NCBI RefSeq assembly: GCF_003626635.1
Contig: NZ_RAZT01000007.1
Coordinates: forward strand, 124,001 to 188,000
Source: Micromonospora musae
Lineage (GTDB): Bacteria > Actinomycetota > Actinomycetes > Mycobacteriales > Micromonosporaceae
Direction: 5' to 3'
Length of the DNA: 64,000 nucleotides
The position numbers and the translations under genes were made by a program. Below, piece after piece: positions 49,041 through 57,612 of the stretch. Each line of letters starts with the position of its first letter. Position 1 is the stretch's first letter. The notes under the pieces were generated by a model. The model was not told where the DNA came from. It saw only the letters and a program-made list of their open reading frames with translations, and ran no database searches.

Positions 49041-49150
49041 CAGGAACGTTGTCGCTGGTAAATACCGCAACTGAGGTCCGCTCGTTGTACCGGTAGTCAC
49101 GATCTAGTGACGTGCAGATATGTTCATCCGTCGAAGGGGGGTGGCGCCGA

Positions 49151-49804
49151 GTGTCCACACCAGCTGCCACGACCGGGCCGCTGCGGCGCGTACCGGTGCA
49201 GGGTCGAAGTGTCGCGCGAGTCCAGCGGATGCTGGACGCCTGCGCCGAACTCGTCGACGAGGTGGGGTACGAGGGGCTGACCACGACCTTGCTCGCCGAG
49301 CGTGCCGAGGTGGCGATCGGGTCGGTTTACCAGTTCTTCCCGGACAAGCGGGCAATCGTGCAGGCGCTGACCCTGCGCACGATGGAGTCCTACCTCCAGC
49401 GGCTCGACGAGCGGTTCGCCTCGGACGACCTGACCCACTGGTGGGACGGCGTCGACGCGAGCATCGACGAGTACATCACGATGCACCGCACCGTTCCGGG
49501 CTTCCGTACCCTGCACTTCGGCGACGTGGTCGACCTGCACCTGCTCGATGAGCAGCGGGACAACAACGGGGTGATCGCGGACCAGTTGGCCCGGGTGCTC
49601 ACCGAGCGCTTCGGGCTCACCGACGTCCCCGAGCTCCGCTTCCACCTGGAAGTCGCCGTGGAGACGGCCGACGCGCTCATCAAGCTCGCGTTCCGTCGTA
49701 CCACCGAGGGGGACGACCGGGTGCTGGCCGAGGCGAAGGCACTGATCCGGGAGTACCTGCACCGGCAGGTCGACGCCGCGACCGACGGCGCCCGGGCCGG
49801 CTGA
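49151..49804 (+). CDS. TetR family transcriptional regulator, divergent from flavin oxidase
   Basis: A 217-residue protein. I choose GTG 49151 (MSTPAATTGPLRR), with an AAGGGGGG stretch upstream; a GTG at 49112 is possible. The helix-turn-helix runs RVQRMLDACAELVDEVGYEGLTTTLLAERAEVAIGSVYQFFPDKRAIVQAL, a textbook TetR signature. The C-terminal ligand domain follows. It most likely represses the divergent oxidase gene, and perhaps the aldolase-like gene beyond, through the palindrome at 49022-49040. Confidence 0.92.
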   Translation: MSTPAATTGPLRRVPVQGRSVARVQRMLDACAELVDEVGYEGLTTTLLAERAEVAIGSVYQFFPDKRAIVQALTLRTMESYLQRLDERFASDDLTHWWDGVDASIDEYITMHRTVPGFRTLHFGDVVDLHLLDEQRDNNGVIADQLARVLTERFGLTDVPELRFHLEVAVETADALIKLAFRRTTEGDDRVLAEAKALIREYLHRQVDAATDGARAG

Positions 49805-49805
49805 A

Positions 49806-49854
49806 CCGCCCGGTCGGCCCGATCGGTCCCGGACCGACGTGGCCGACCGGGCGG
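49806..49854 (+). terminator. Terminator after TetR gene
   Basis: CCGCCCGGTCGGCC (49806-49819) pairs perfectly with GGCCGACCGGGCGG (49841-49854). The loop contains a second stem, CGGTCC/GGACCG. Confidence 0.85.
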
Positions 49855-49876
49855 CCGTGCCGTCCTGCCGGCTCGA

Positions 49877-49906
49877 CCGCGCGTGCGGCGGATCCCGCAC
49901 GCGCGG
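49877..49906 (-). terminator. Terminator after PLP enzyme gene
   Basis: CCGCGCGTGC at 49877-49886 pairs with GCACGCGCGG at 49897-49906, just past the minus-strand stop at 49933. The two hairpins separate converging genes. Confidence 0.75.
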
Positions 49907-49932
49907 CGCACGACCCGGCGTGCTGAGCCGCG

Positions 49933-51141
49933 TCAGAGGAAGGCGTGCCCCTCGCCCCGGTAGGTGGGCACCGTCGCGACGACCGTGTCCCCGTCGACCA
50001 GGTGCAGCTCGTTGACGTGTTCGCCGAGCTCACCGGCCTTGGCGTGCCGGAACCACACCCGGTCGCCGACGCGGAGCGCGGCAGCCGCGGCGCCGGCGAG
50101 CGGCGTCTGCACCTCGCCCGCGCCCTCGGCGCCGAGCATTTTCAGGCCGGCCGGTAGGACCGGACGGGGCAGTCGGCTGGCCGCGGCCGGACCGGAGGCG
50201 ATCCAGCCGCCGCCGAGCACGGTGACCAGGCCGGGTGCCGGTCGACGCACCACCGAGCAGGCGAAGTAGGCCGCCGGGGTGGGGCGCCAGGCGCGGTACG
50301 CGTCGAAGAGCGTCGGACCGTAGAGACCCGATCCCGCGGTGACCTCGGTGACCGCGGGGTCGGCGCTGGTCGCGGCCACGCTCCCGGTGCCGCCGCCGTT
50401 GACGAACTCCAGGTCGGCGTGCTCGCGTACGGCCGCCACCGCCGCGCCCCGGCGGGCGAGCAGTTCCCGGTACGAGCCGCGCTTGGCGAGGCGGATCGCC
50501 TGGCCGAGCAGCGCCTGCCCGGGCGGCGTGTCGCCGAGGCCGGCGATCTGCGCCTCGTACGCCATGAGGCCGACCAGCCGGAACCCGGCGCGCCCGGCGA
50601 CCGTGGCGGCGAACGCGCCGGCCGCCGCCGCGCCGTGCAGCGGGGAGCGCCGCACGCCGACGTGCACCCGCCCGCCCATCGGCCGCCAGGAGGCGTCCAG
50701 TTCGAGGCAGACCCGAAGATCGGGTCGGCGGTCGGCGGAACGCACGTCGTCGACCAGGTCGAGCTGGTCGGTGCTGTCGATCATCAAGGTGATCGCCGCG
50801 GCGAGGTCGGGGTCGGCGGTCAGCGCGGCCAGCGCGCCCCGGTCGGCGCTCGGGTACGCCACCAGCACGTCGTCGCTGAGACCGGCCCGGACCAGCCAGA
50901 TTGCCTCGGGCAGGGTGAACGCCATCACGCCCCGCCAGCCCGGCCGGGCCAGGGCTCGCGCGATCAACTCGCGGCTGCGTACCGACTTGCTGGCGAGCCG
51001 GATCGGCTTGCCGGCGGCGAGGCCGACCAGCTCGACCGCGTTGGCGTCGAAGGCGGCCAGGTCGACCACGGCGTACGGCGGATCCAGGTGGGCGGTCGCC
51101 CGTTCCAGGCGCTCGCGAAGTTTGTCGCTTTCGATGGCCAC
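49933..51141 (-). CDS. Alanine racemase-fold PLP enzyme (amino acid deaminase/D-threonine aldolase-like)
   Basis: A 402-residue protein from GTG 51141. The fold-type III PLP barrel is recognisable: PPYAVVDLAAFDANA, then IRLASKSVRS with the PLP-binding Lys52, CLELDASWRPMGGRVHVG, LMAYEAQIAG and EFVNGGGTGSV for phosphate binding. The C-terminal DSD1-like domain includes LGGGWIASG and RVWFRHAKAGELGEHVNELH, with a His pair that could hold the divalent metal used by D-threonine aldolase/D-serine dehydratase-type enzymes. The exact substrate is open. Two genes away, the flavin oxidase may share its pathway, which is inference from proximity. Confidence 0.82.
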   Translation of the reverse strand: MAIESDKLRERLERATAHLDPPYAVVDLAAFDANAVELVGLAAGKPIRLASKSVRSRELIARALARPGWRGVMAFTLPEAIWLVRAGLSDDVLVAYPSADRGALAALTADPDLAAAITLMIDSTDQLDLVDDVRSADRRPDLRVCLELDASWRPMGGRVHVGVRRSPLHGAAAAGAFAATVAGRAGFRLVGLMAYEAQIAGLGDTPPGQALLGQAIRLAKRGSYRELLARRGAAVAAVREHADLEFVNGGGTGSVAATSADPAVTEVTAGSGLYGPTLFDAYRAWRPTPAAYFACSVVRRPAPGLVTVLGGGWIASGPAAASRLPRPVLPAGLKMLGAEGAGEVQTPLAGAAAAALRVGDRVWFRHAKAGELGEHVNELHLVDGDTVVATVPTYRGEGHAFL

Positions 51142-51288
51142 GTGTGCACGCTAACTGTCCGACGGTCAATGCGAAATAGCCTCGCGTACGCCCGGCTGCG
51201 GGTGATACCCCCGGCGGCCTAGGCTCGGCGAGCAGGAGAATGTCAGGGTGGGACCGCTGCCCACCGGGTCTAGAGTGTTCCACCGGGG

Positions 51289-53613
51289 ATGCCCAGCGAT
51301 GGGCCGGCACGTGGAGGTACGGCCATCGAAAGCCAGAACAACGGCGAGTCGCCCGGCGTGTCGCCGTCCGCCAGCCAGCCCGACGGCCCGCAGGGCCCGG
51401 CCGAGAGTCCCACCGCTCCGCTCGGCAGCGCCGAGGGGCAGGTCGCCGGTGCCGCGAGCCAACCGGGCACCCCGCCCCAGACCGACCGATCCGGCTACAG
51501 CGCGATCCGCTCGGTGCTGCGTATCCGGCCGTTCCGCCGGCTCTGGCTCGTGCTCGGCGTCGCCTCCTTCGGCGACTGGCTCGGCCTCCTGGCCACCTCC
51601 GTCTTCGCCGCCGCGCAGGTGCAGGGCAGCACGGCGCAGGGTGCCGCGTTCGGTGGGGTGATCGCCGTACGGCTGCTGCCGGCGCTGGTGCTCGGGCCGC
51701 TCGCCGGCGTCTTCGCCGACCGGTTCGACAGGCGCTGGACCATGGTCATCTGCGACCTGCTGCGCTTCGTGCTCTTCGCCTCGATCCCGCTGTACGCCCT
51801 CACCGGGGCCAGCGGCGGCCTGGTGGTCACCTGGGCGGCGATCGCGACCTTCCTGATCGAGTCGATCACCCTGATGTGGATCCCGGCCAAGGAGGCCGCG
51901 GTACCCAACCTGATCCCGCGCGCCCGGCTGGAGACGGCCAACCAGCTCACCCTCATCACCACGTACGGCCTGACCCCGGTCTTCGCGGCGCTCGCCATCG
52001 CGGGGCTCGACCGCAGCGTGCGGGCGGCGACCGGCGGTGAGGTCCCCGGCTGGGCGGAGCCCGCCCAGCTGGCGCTCTGGTTCAACTCCTTCTCCCGGCT
52101 CGCCACCGCCGTGGTGGTGGCGTTCGGGATCAAGGAGATCAGCCAGACCCGGGGTGGCAAGCACGAGCACGCCGAGCAGAGCATGACCCGGCAGTTCGTC
52201 GAGGGCTGGCGGTTCATCTCCCAGACCCGGCTGGTCCGGGGCCTGGTGCTCGGCATCTTCGGCGCGTTCGCCGGTGGCGGCATCGTGATCGGCACCGCCC
52301 GCTTCTTCGCCAACTCGCTCGGCGCCGGTGACGCCGCCTTCTTCCTGCTCTTCGGCGCCATCTTCATCGGCCTGGCGCTCGGTATCGGGCTCGGCCCGAT
52401 GATCGTCAAGGAGATGTCCCGGCGCCGTTGGTTCGGCATGAGCATCGTGCTGGCCAGCGCGGCGGTGATGACCCTCGCCTTCGCCATCCACCTGTCGATG
52501 GCGATCGTCGGCGCGATCCTGGTCGGCGCCGGCGCGGGGATGGCCTTCCTGGCCGGCACCACGCTGCTCGGCGGGGAGATCGCCGACGAGGTACGCGGAC
52601 GGGTCTTCGCGGTCGTGCAGATCGGTACCCGGCTGGTGCTCATCCTGGCGATCGCGCTGAGCAGCCTGCTCGCCGGTGTCGGCGGCTCCCGCAAGCTGGA
52701 GATCGCCGACCTGGGCCTCTCGATCTCCTCCACCCGGCTGCTGCTGCTCGCCGCCGGTGCGGCCGGCATCTTCGCCGGCATCAGCGCGTTCGGGCAGATG
52801 GATGACAAGAAGGGCGTACCCGTCCTGGCCGACCTCTGGGGCTCGATCCGGGGTCGTCCGCTCATGCCCGCCGAGCCGTTCGTCTCCAACGGGCTCTTCG
52901 TGGTCTTCGAGGGCGGCGAGGGCGCCGGCAAGTCCACCCAGCTCGCCCTCCTCGCCGACCGGCTGCGCACGCAGGGCCGCGACGTGGTGGTCACCCGCGA
53001 GCCGGGCGCCACCCCGGTGGGTGAGCGGATCCGGTCGCTGCTGCTCGACACCACCGAGGGCGAGGCCCCGTCGCCGCGCGCCGAGGCGCTGCTCTACGCC
53101 GCCGACCGCGCCCACCACGTGGCCACGGTGGTCCGCCCGGCGCTGACCCGGGGCGGGGTGGTGATCAGCGACCGGTACGTCGACTCCTCCCTGGCCTACC
53201 AGGGGGCGGGCCGCACGCTCCCGGTCGACGAGGTCTCCTGGCTCTCCTCCTGGGCCACCGGAGGGCTCAAGCCGGACCTGGTGGTGCTGCTCGACGTCGA
53301 CCCGCGCACCGGGCTCTCCCGGGTGGCGGCGCGCGGCGAGTCCGCCGACCGGCTGGAGGCCGAGTCCGTCGCCTTCCACGAGCGGGTCCGGTACGCGTTC
53401 CTCGACCTCGCCGCCGCCGACCCGAAGCGTTACCTGGTGCTCGACGCCGGCCGGCCGCTGAAGGAGATCGCCGGGCTGGTGGCGCAGCGGATCGACGAGC
53501 TGCTCGGCGACCCGGCCGGGATCGTGCACCCGCGCCGGGCGCAGGGGCCGGACACCTCGGTGCAGCCGGAGTTATCCGACGAGGAGCTGGTGACGATGGA
53601 GCAACGGACCTGA
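51289..53613 (+). CDS. tmk: Fusion of MFS transporter and thymidylate kinase
   Basis: A 774-residue protein. After about 70 disordered residues come twelve-helix MFS features (residues 78-505), including GVFADRFDRRWTM, the loop 2-3 motif of the superfamily. The last 230 residues are a complete dTMP kinase: E541-G-G-E-G-A-G-K-S-T (P-loop), VTREPGATPVGERIR, ISDRYVDSSLAYQG and the LID region. dTMP kinase makes dTDP for DNA synthesis and is essential, so the fused domain is probably the cell's enzyme. This MFS-Tmk fusion occurs in other actinomycetes. ATG 51289 is uncertain: a better GGAGGT stands 6 nt before an in-frame ATC at 51328-51330. TGATG coupling to holB. Confidence 0.92.
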   Translation: MPSDGPARGGTAIESQNNGESPGVSPSASQPDGPQGPAESPTAPLGSAEGQVAGAASQPGTPPQTDRSGYSAIRSVLRIRPFRRLWLVLGVASFGDWLGLLATSVFAAAQVQGSTAQGAAFGGVIAVRLLPALVLGPLAGVFADRFDRRWTMVICDLLRFVLFASIPLYALTGASGGLVVTWAAIATFLIESITLMWIPAKEAAVPNLIPRARLETANQLTLITTYGLTPVFAALAIAGLDRSVRAATGGEVPGWAEPAQLALWFNSFSRLATAVVVAFGIKEISQTRGGKHEHAEQSMTRQFVEGWRFISQTRLVRGLVLGIFGAFAGGGIVIGTARFFANSLGAGDAAFFLLFGAIFIGLALGIGLGPMIVKEMSRRRWFGMSIVLASAAVMTLAFAIHLSMAIVGAILVGAGAGMAFLAGTTLLGGEIADEVRGRVFAVVQIGTRLVLILAIALSSLLAGVGGSRKLEIADLGLSISSTRLLLLAAGAAGIFAGISAFGQMDDKKGVPVLADLWGSIRGRPLMPAEPFVSNGLFVVFEGGEGAGKSTQLALLADRLRTQGRDVVVTREPGATPVGERIRSLLLDTTEGEAPSPRAEALLYAADRAHHVATVVRPALTRGGVVISDRYVDSSLAYQGAGRTLPVDEVSWLSSWATGGLKPDLVVLLDVDPRTGLSRVAARGESADRLEAESVAFHERVRYAFLDLAAADPKRYLVLDAGRPLKEIAGLVAQRIDELLGDPAGIVHPRRAQGPDTSVQPELSDEELVTMEQRT

Positions 53614-54872
53614 TGCCGGACGTCTTCGCCGACCTGGTCGGCCAGGACGAGGCGGTCGGCACGCTGCGCCGGGCCGCCGCGGCGGCGGCCGCCGTGCTGC
53701 GGCACGGCGCCGAGCGGACGCTCGTGCCGGCGGGGGCCGTCGACGGCGGCACCCCGGCCGACGGGGCCGCCCCCGCCGCCGACCCGGGCGCCGGAATGAC
53801 CCACGCCTGGATCTTCACCGGGCCGCCCGGCTCCGGGCGTTCGGTCGCGGCGCGCGCCTTCGCGGCCGCCCTGCAGTGCGCGTACGGCACGGGCTGCGGC
53901 GAGTGCCCCGGCTGCCACACCACGATGGCGGGCACCCACGCGGACGTCCGGCTGGTGGTGCCGGAGGGGCTCTCCATCGGCGTCGGCGAGATGCGGGCGC
54001 TCGTGCTGCGGGCCGCCAGCACCCCGTCCGGCGGGCGCTGGCAGGTGGTGATCATCGAGGACGCCGACCGGCTCACCGAGGCGGCCGGCAACGCGCTGCT
54101 CAAAGCGATCGAGGAGCCGCCCCCGCGTACGGTCTTCCTGCTCTGCGCTCCGTCCACCCACCCGGACGACGTCTCGGTGACGATCCGGTCGCGGTGTCGG
54201 GTCGTACCGCTGCGGCAGCCGTCGCCCGCCGCGGTGGCCGAGGTGCTGGTCCGCCGGGACGGTGTCGCCCCGGACGTGGCCCAGTGGGCGGCGGCCGCCG
54301 CCCAGGGGCACGTGGGCCGGGCCCGGCGGCTGGCCCGCGACCCGGAGGCCCGCAAGCGGCGCGACGCCGTGCTGGCGGTCCCGCGCCGGCTCACCGCGGT
54401 CGGTGCGGCGTTCGACGCGGCGTCCGCGTTGATCGACGCCGCCGAGGCGGAGGCCGAGGCGTCCGTGGCGGAGGCCGACGCCGCCGAGCGGGCGGCCCTG
54501 GAGACGGCGCTCGGCGCGGGCGGTACCGGCCGGGGCGCGGCCGGCGCCATCCGGGGCTCCGCCGGGCAGCTCAAGGAGCTGGAGAAGCGCCAGAAGTCGC
54601 GGGCGACCCGGGCCCAGCGGGACGCGCTGGACCGGGCGCTGGTCGACCTGGCCGGCTTCTACCGGGACGCGCTCACCATGGCGCTGCGCGCGTCGGTCGC
54701 GCCGGTGCACACCGACACCGCCGAGGTGGCCGCCGCGGCCGCGCAGAAGTGGGACGCCGAGGGGGCGCTGCGCCGGCTGGAGGCGGTGCTCGCCTGCCGC
54801 ACCGCCATCGAGGCGAACGTGAAGCCCCGGATCGCGGTCGAGGCCATGATGCTCGCCCTCTGGAAGGGCTGA
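53613..54872 (+). CDS. holB: DNA polymerase III subunit delta'
   Basis: A 419-residue AAA+ clamp-loader subunit starting at ATG 53613 within the tmk stop. FADLVGQDEAVGTLRRAA opens the domain. The P-loop G70-P-P-G-S-G-R-S77 lacks the Lys, as expected for the non-hydrolysing delta' stator. Zinc ligands are Cys89, 95, 98 and 101 (CAYGTGCGECPGC). WQVVIIEDADRLTEAAGNALLKAIEEPP is the Walker B/sensor region, and SRC is in TIRSRCRVV. An Ala/Glu-rich coiled stretch lies at about 265-330. It loads the beta clamp during replication. Coupling to tmk is conserved widely. Confidence 0.95.
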   Translation: MPDVFADLVGQDEAVGTLRRAAAAAAAVLRHGAERTLVPAGAVDGGTPADGAAPAADPGAGMTHAWIFTGPPGSGRSVAARAFAAALQCAYGTGCGECPGCHTTMAGTHADVRLVVPEGLSIGVGEMRALVLRAASTPSGGRWQVVIIEDADRLTEAAGNALLKAIEEPPPRTVFLLCAPSTHPDDVSVTIRSRCRVVPLRQPSPAAVAEVLVRRDGVAPDVAQWAAAAAQGHVGRARRLARDPEARKRRDAVLAVPRRLTAVGAAFDAASALIDAAEAEAEASVAEADAAERAALETALGAGGTGRGAAGAIRGSAGQLKELEKRQKSRATRAQRDALDRALVDLAGFYRDALTMALRASVAPVHTDTAEVAAAAAQKWDAEGALRRLEAVLACRTAIEANVKPRIAVEAMMLALWKG

Positions 54873-55017
54873 CCGGCAGCCGGCACCGATCCCGCCCGCC
54901 GGACCGCTCGTCCACAGGGCATCGACAGGTGCGATTTCCATGCGGTACGGTCCCGGGAATGCCGTGGTGACGGGGAAGCCACGCTCAGTGAGGATGAGCC
55001 GGGGGAGGGGTCCGCCG

Positions 55018-55347
55018 ATGCCACGGGGGGAGATCGACGAGGCTTGGATCGAGGAGGCGGTGCGCCGCTATCGGCGCATCGAGTCACTCCAGGCCGAGTT
55101 CGACCAGGCGGTGTCGACCGTGGAGGTCACCGTGCGCTCGCCCGACGGGCTGGTCGAGGTCGTGGTGACCGCCGGTGGCCGGATCACCGACGTCCGCTTC
55201 CTCGGTCCGCTGCACGCCCGCAACCCCCGTGACGTCGCCAACTCGGTGCAGGCCGCCGTCACCGCCGCTGCGGACGCGGCCGAGTGGGCCCGGGAGAAGC
55301 TGCACAACGAGACCTTCGCCGCCTACCGGCCGCTCGCGGGGGCCTGA
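55018..55347 (+). CDS. YbaB/EbfC family DNA-binding protein
   Basis: A 109-residue protein from ATG 55018 with GGGGGAGGGG upstream. A long N-terminal helix (EEAVRRYRRIESLQAEFDQAV) precedes a beta-sheet (TVEVTVRSPDGLVEVVVTAGGRITDVRF) and a C-terminal helix: the tweezer-shaped dimer fold of YbaB, which binds DNA without strong specificity. It is distinct from the recR-linked housekeeping copy, and in actinobacteria such YbaB-like genes often accompany type VII substrates. It is the first gene of a three-gene unit, with 1 bp between its stop and the next ATG. Confidence 0.8.
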   Translation: MPRGEIDEAWIEEAVRRYRRIESLQAEFDQAVSTVEVTVRSPDGLVEVVVTAGGRITDVRFLGPLHARNPRDVANSVQAAVTAAADAAEWAREKLHNETFAAYRPLAGA

Positions 55348-55348
55348 G

Positions 55349-55654
55349 ATGGACGCTCTGCGCGCTCTGGCCGCCCGCCTCGACGAGGCCACCGCCGCCC
55401 TCACCACGCTCTCCCACACCGTCACCGCGAACGACCCGCCGCAGGCCGCGTTCGGTGCCGACGCGCCGGGTCGGCCGGGCGAGATCGGCCGGGCGTTGCA
55501 CCGGCAGTGGACGGCGGCCACCGACAGCCGGTCCCGGGAGGCCCGGGTGGCCGCCGGGCGGCTCACCGCCGCCGCGTCAGCCGTACGCGAGGCCGCCGAC
55601 CACTACGTCGACGTCGACCGGGGGGTCCGGCGGCGGCTGGCCGGGGAGGCGTGA
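55349..55654 (+). CDS. Small helical protein with type VII secretion signal
   Basis: A 101-residue helical protein (MDALRALAARLDEATAALTT...). It lacks a W-x-G turn but ends with AADHYVDVDRGVRRRL: Y86-x-x-x-D90, the export signal of ESX substrates. Composition and length fit EspC/ESX-target-like proteins. ATG 55349 follows the YbaB stop by 1 bp and its own stop overlaps the next ATG (TGATG), so the three are one operon. Confidence 0.7.
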   Translation: MDALRALAARLDEATAALTTLSHTVTANDPPQAAFGADAPGRPGEIGRALHRQWTAATDSRSREARVAAGRLTAAASAVREAADHYVDVDRGVRRRLAGEA

Positions 55655-56340
55655 TGGACGCCCTGGACCGCCTCGCCGAACCGGGGCTCGACCTGCTGCG
55701 CCGGGTGGACACGCTGCTCGCCGCCGGCGCTCCCGAGGAGCATCGGGTCTGGCCTCTGCTGCGCCGGATGCAGGTGCTCCCCGGCGAGGCGGTACGCCAC
55801 TTCCTGGAACTGCGCCCCGCGCCGCTCGCCGATGCGGGTCACGGGGTGCGACGGCTGGTACGCGGCTACGACGACGTCTCCACCACGCTGACCGATCCGG
55901 TGCTCTGGTCCGGGTCGGCCGCCGAGGCGTACGGGCAGTCGCGGGCGGCGCTCCTGCACCACCTCGACGAGGGGCCGGAGAGCCTCGTCGGGCGGCTGGA
56001 GTCCACGGCCGGCTACGCCGACGCGCTCGCCGACTGGATCGAGGGCAGCCGGCTCGCGCTGGCCCGGGCGCTGGCCGACGTGCTCCGCTCGGCCGAGGCG
56101 GTGGCGGTGGTCGCCGCGACCTCCGTGCTGAGCGGGGCGGCAGCCCGACCGGGTTCCGCCGGTCCGCGCGTCATGGAGGCGGCGGAGATCGCCGCGCGGG
56201 TGCTGGCGGTGCTCTGCGTCGCGTACGACGGGGCGGAGACGCTGCTGCGGCAGTGGGGGCCGAGTCTCGCCGAGTCGACGTGGCGTCCCTCGGTGGTGGG
56301 CCGCCCCCGCTACGACGGGACCACCCGCGTCGGGTGGTGA
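55654..56340 (+). CDS. WXG-containing helical protein, possible type VII substrate partner
   Basis: A 228-residue helical protein with W85-S-G87 in TDPVLWSGSAAEAYGQSRAAL, the turn typical of WXG100 domains, followed by long helices (SLVGRLESTAGYADALADWI, ALARALADVLRSAEAVAVVA). The C-terminal part has no known toxin fold and ends in SVVGRPRYDGTTRVGW. No signal peptide. By context it would pair with the small protein encoded upstream. A 287-bp gap without recognised features follows. Confidence 0.65.
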   Translation: MDALDRLAEPGLDLLRRVDTLLAAGAPEEHRVWPLLRRMQVLPGEAVRHFLELRPAPLADAGHGVRRLVRGYDDVSTTLTDPVLWSGSAAEAYGQSRAALLHHLDEGPESLVGRLESTAGYADALADWIEGSRLALARALADVLRSAEAVAVVAATSVLSGAAARPGSAGPRVMEAAEIAARVLAVLCVAYDGAETLLRQWGPSLAESTWRPSVVGRPRYDGTTRVGW

Positions 56341-56627
56341 CCCCGGACAGTCCACGGCGTCGCGTTCGGGCATCGGGCCGAGCCCGCTGCCGTCGGCGAC
56401 GCCGTGGTCTTCCCCCTGCACCCCCCGCAGGTCTGGTCTCCACTCAACGCGCCCGCCGGTCGTTTGTCGCCCGTCGTGGCGCGGATTCAACCGTCCGGGC
56501 GAGGGTCAACGGCACGACGGGTTGGGCGTCGATTCATTCGATTCGACGGCGGTGGATGACTGCACGGTGTAGCCGGGCGGCGACGGTGGCCCCGACGCGG
56601 GGCGCCGGTTCGTCGTAGGGTGGGGGC

Positions 56628-57467
56628 ATGGGCATGCTCTGCGCGGTCAGTTTCAACCGGTACGGGCGGCTCTACTACCTCGACCCGGGCGAGCTGCGCC
56701 CGCAGGTCGGTGACAAGGTGCTGGTGCCCACGGACGACGGGCCCGAGGTGGCGGAGTGCGTCTGGGCCGCGCAGTGGGTCAGCGAGGAGACGGACGGCTT
56801 CCCCAAGCTGGCCGGGGTGGCCGGCGAGGACGACCTCCGCCGTGACGAGGCGCTGCGCCGCCGCAAGGCCGAGGCGAAGGTGGCCGCGAAGCGGCTGATC
56901 CGGGCGCACGGGCTGCCGATGAAGGTGGTGGCCGTCGACCATGTGCTCGGCTCCGCCGAGGCGGGCGGGGAGCGCACCACCGTCTACTTCACCGCCCCGC
57001 ACCGGGTGGACTTCCGCTCGCTGGTCCGCGATCTCGGGGCGACCCTGCACTGCCGGGTGGAGCTGCGCCAGCTCTCGGCCCGGGACTCGGCCCGGGTGCA
57101 GGGGGGAATCGGCTCCTGCGGGCGGGACCTCTGCTGCGCGACCTTCCTCACCGACTTCGAGCCGGTCACCATCCGGATGGCGAAGGACCAGGATCTGCCG
57201 CTCAATCCGCTGCGCATCTCCGGGGCGTGCGGACGACTGATGTGCTGCCTGAAGTACGAGCACCCGCTGTACCAGCGGTTCCAGGAATCGGCGCCGGCGG
57301 TCGGCGCGCGGGTCTCCACACCGGAGGGTGACGGTCGGGTGGTGGGCCACAGCGTTCCGCGCGACTCGGTGACGGTCCGGCTGGACGCCGACGGCTCCCG
57401 CTGCTCCTGCTCCCGCGCGTCGGTCTGCGCCCCCCGCCAGGCCCACGACCAGCACTACACCATTTAG
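56628..57467 (+). CDS. ricT: PSP1 domain protein, RicT/YaaT-like
   Basis: A 279-residue protein from ATG 56628. The PSP1 domain (DDLRRDEALRRRKAEAKVAAKRLI through CRVELRQLSARDSARVQGGIG) is followed by two Cys clusters, CGRDLCC and CGRLMCCLKYEHP, which in RicT ligate an iron-sulfur cluster with its partners. In Bacillus RicT works in the Y-complex with RicA/RicF on mRNA maturation. The link to holB (tmk-holB-ricT) is conserved between Bacillus and here, though a 1.7-kb cassette now separates them. The C-terminal tail has further Cys (CSCSRASVC). Confidence 0.9.
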   Translation: MGMLCAVSFNRYGRLYYLDPGELRPQVGDKVLVPTDDGPEVAECVWAAQWVSEETDGFPKLAGVAGEDDLRRDEALRRRKAEAKVAAKRLIRAHGLPMKVVAVDHVLGSAEAGGERTTVYFTAPHRVDFRSLVRDLGATLHCRVELRQLSARDSARVQGGIGSCGRDLCCATFLTDFEPVTIRMAKDQDLPLNPLRISGACGRLMCCLKYEHPLYQRFQESAPAVGARVSTPEGDGRVVGHSVPRDSVTVRLDADGSRCSCSRASVCAPRQAHDQHYTI

Positions 57468-57501
57468 CCCCCCGCCGCCGGCTTCTCCCCCGTCGGCGGC
57501 T

Positions 57502-57571
57502 CCCCCGTTGATCAAGAGCTTTGCGTCAGAATCCGGTTCCTGCATGACGCAAAGCTCTTGATCAACGGGGG
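57502..57571. terminator. Perfect 27-bp inverted repeat between converging genes
   Basis: Arms 57502-57528 and 57545-57571 are exact reverse complements containing TTGATCAAGAGCTTTGCGTC, with a 16-nt loop. It lies between ricT and the metallophosphoesterase gene. The length and perfection exceed the need of a terminator and suggest a dispersed genomic repeat. Confidence 0.85.
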
Positions 57572-57597
57572 GGTGGGAGTGGGAGCGGGGGGCCGGT

Positions 57598-57612
57598 GGG
57601 TGGGTGGGTGGG
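57598..57612 (+). other. G-quadruplex-forming motif
   Basis: GGGTGGGTGGGTGGG, four G3 tracts with single-T loops, abuts the stop of the minus-strand phosphoesterase gene. The surrounding 70 bp (57566-57660) are unusually G-rich on the plus strand. Confidence 0.8.

Noticed and set aside
51166..53529. Nearly 800-codon open frame antisense to the MFS-Tmk gene
   Set aside because: Contains endless Gln/Glu/Arg/Gly/His-rich sequence typical of antisense reading in high-GC DNA.
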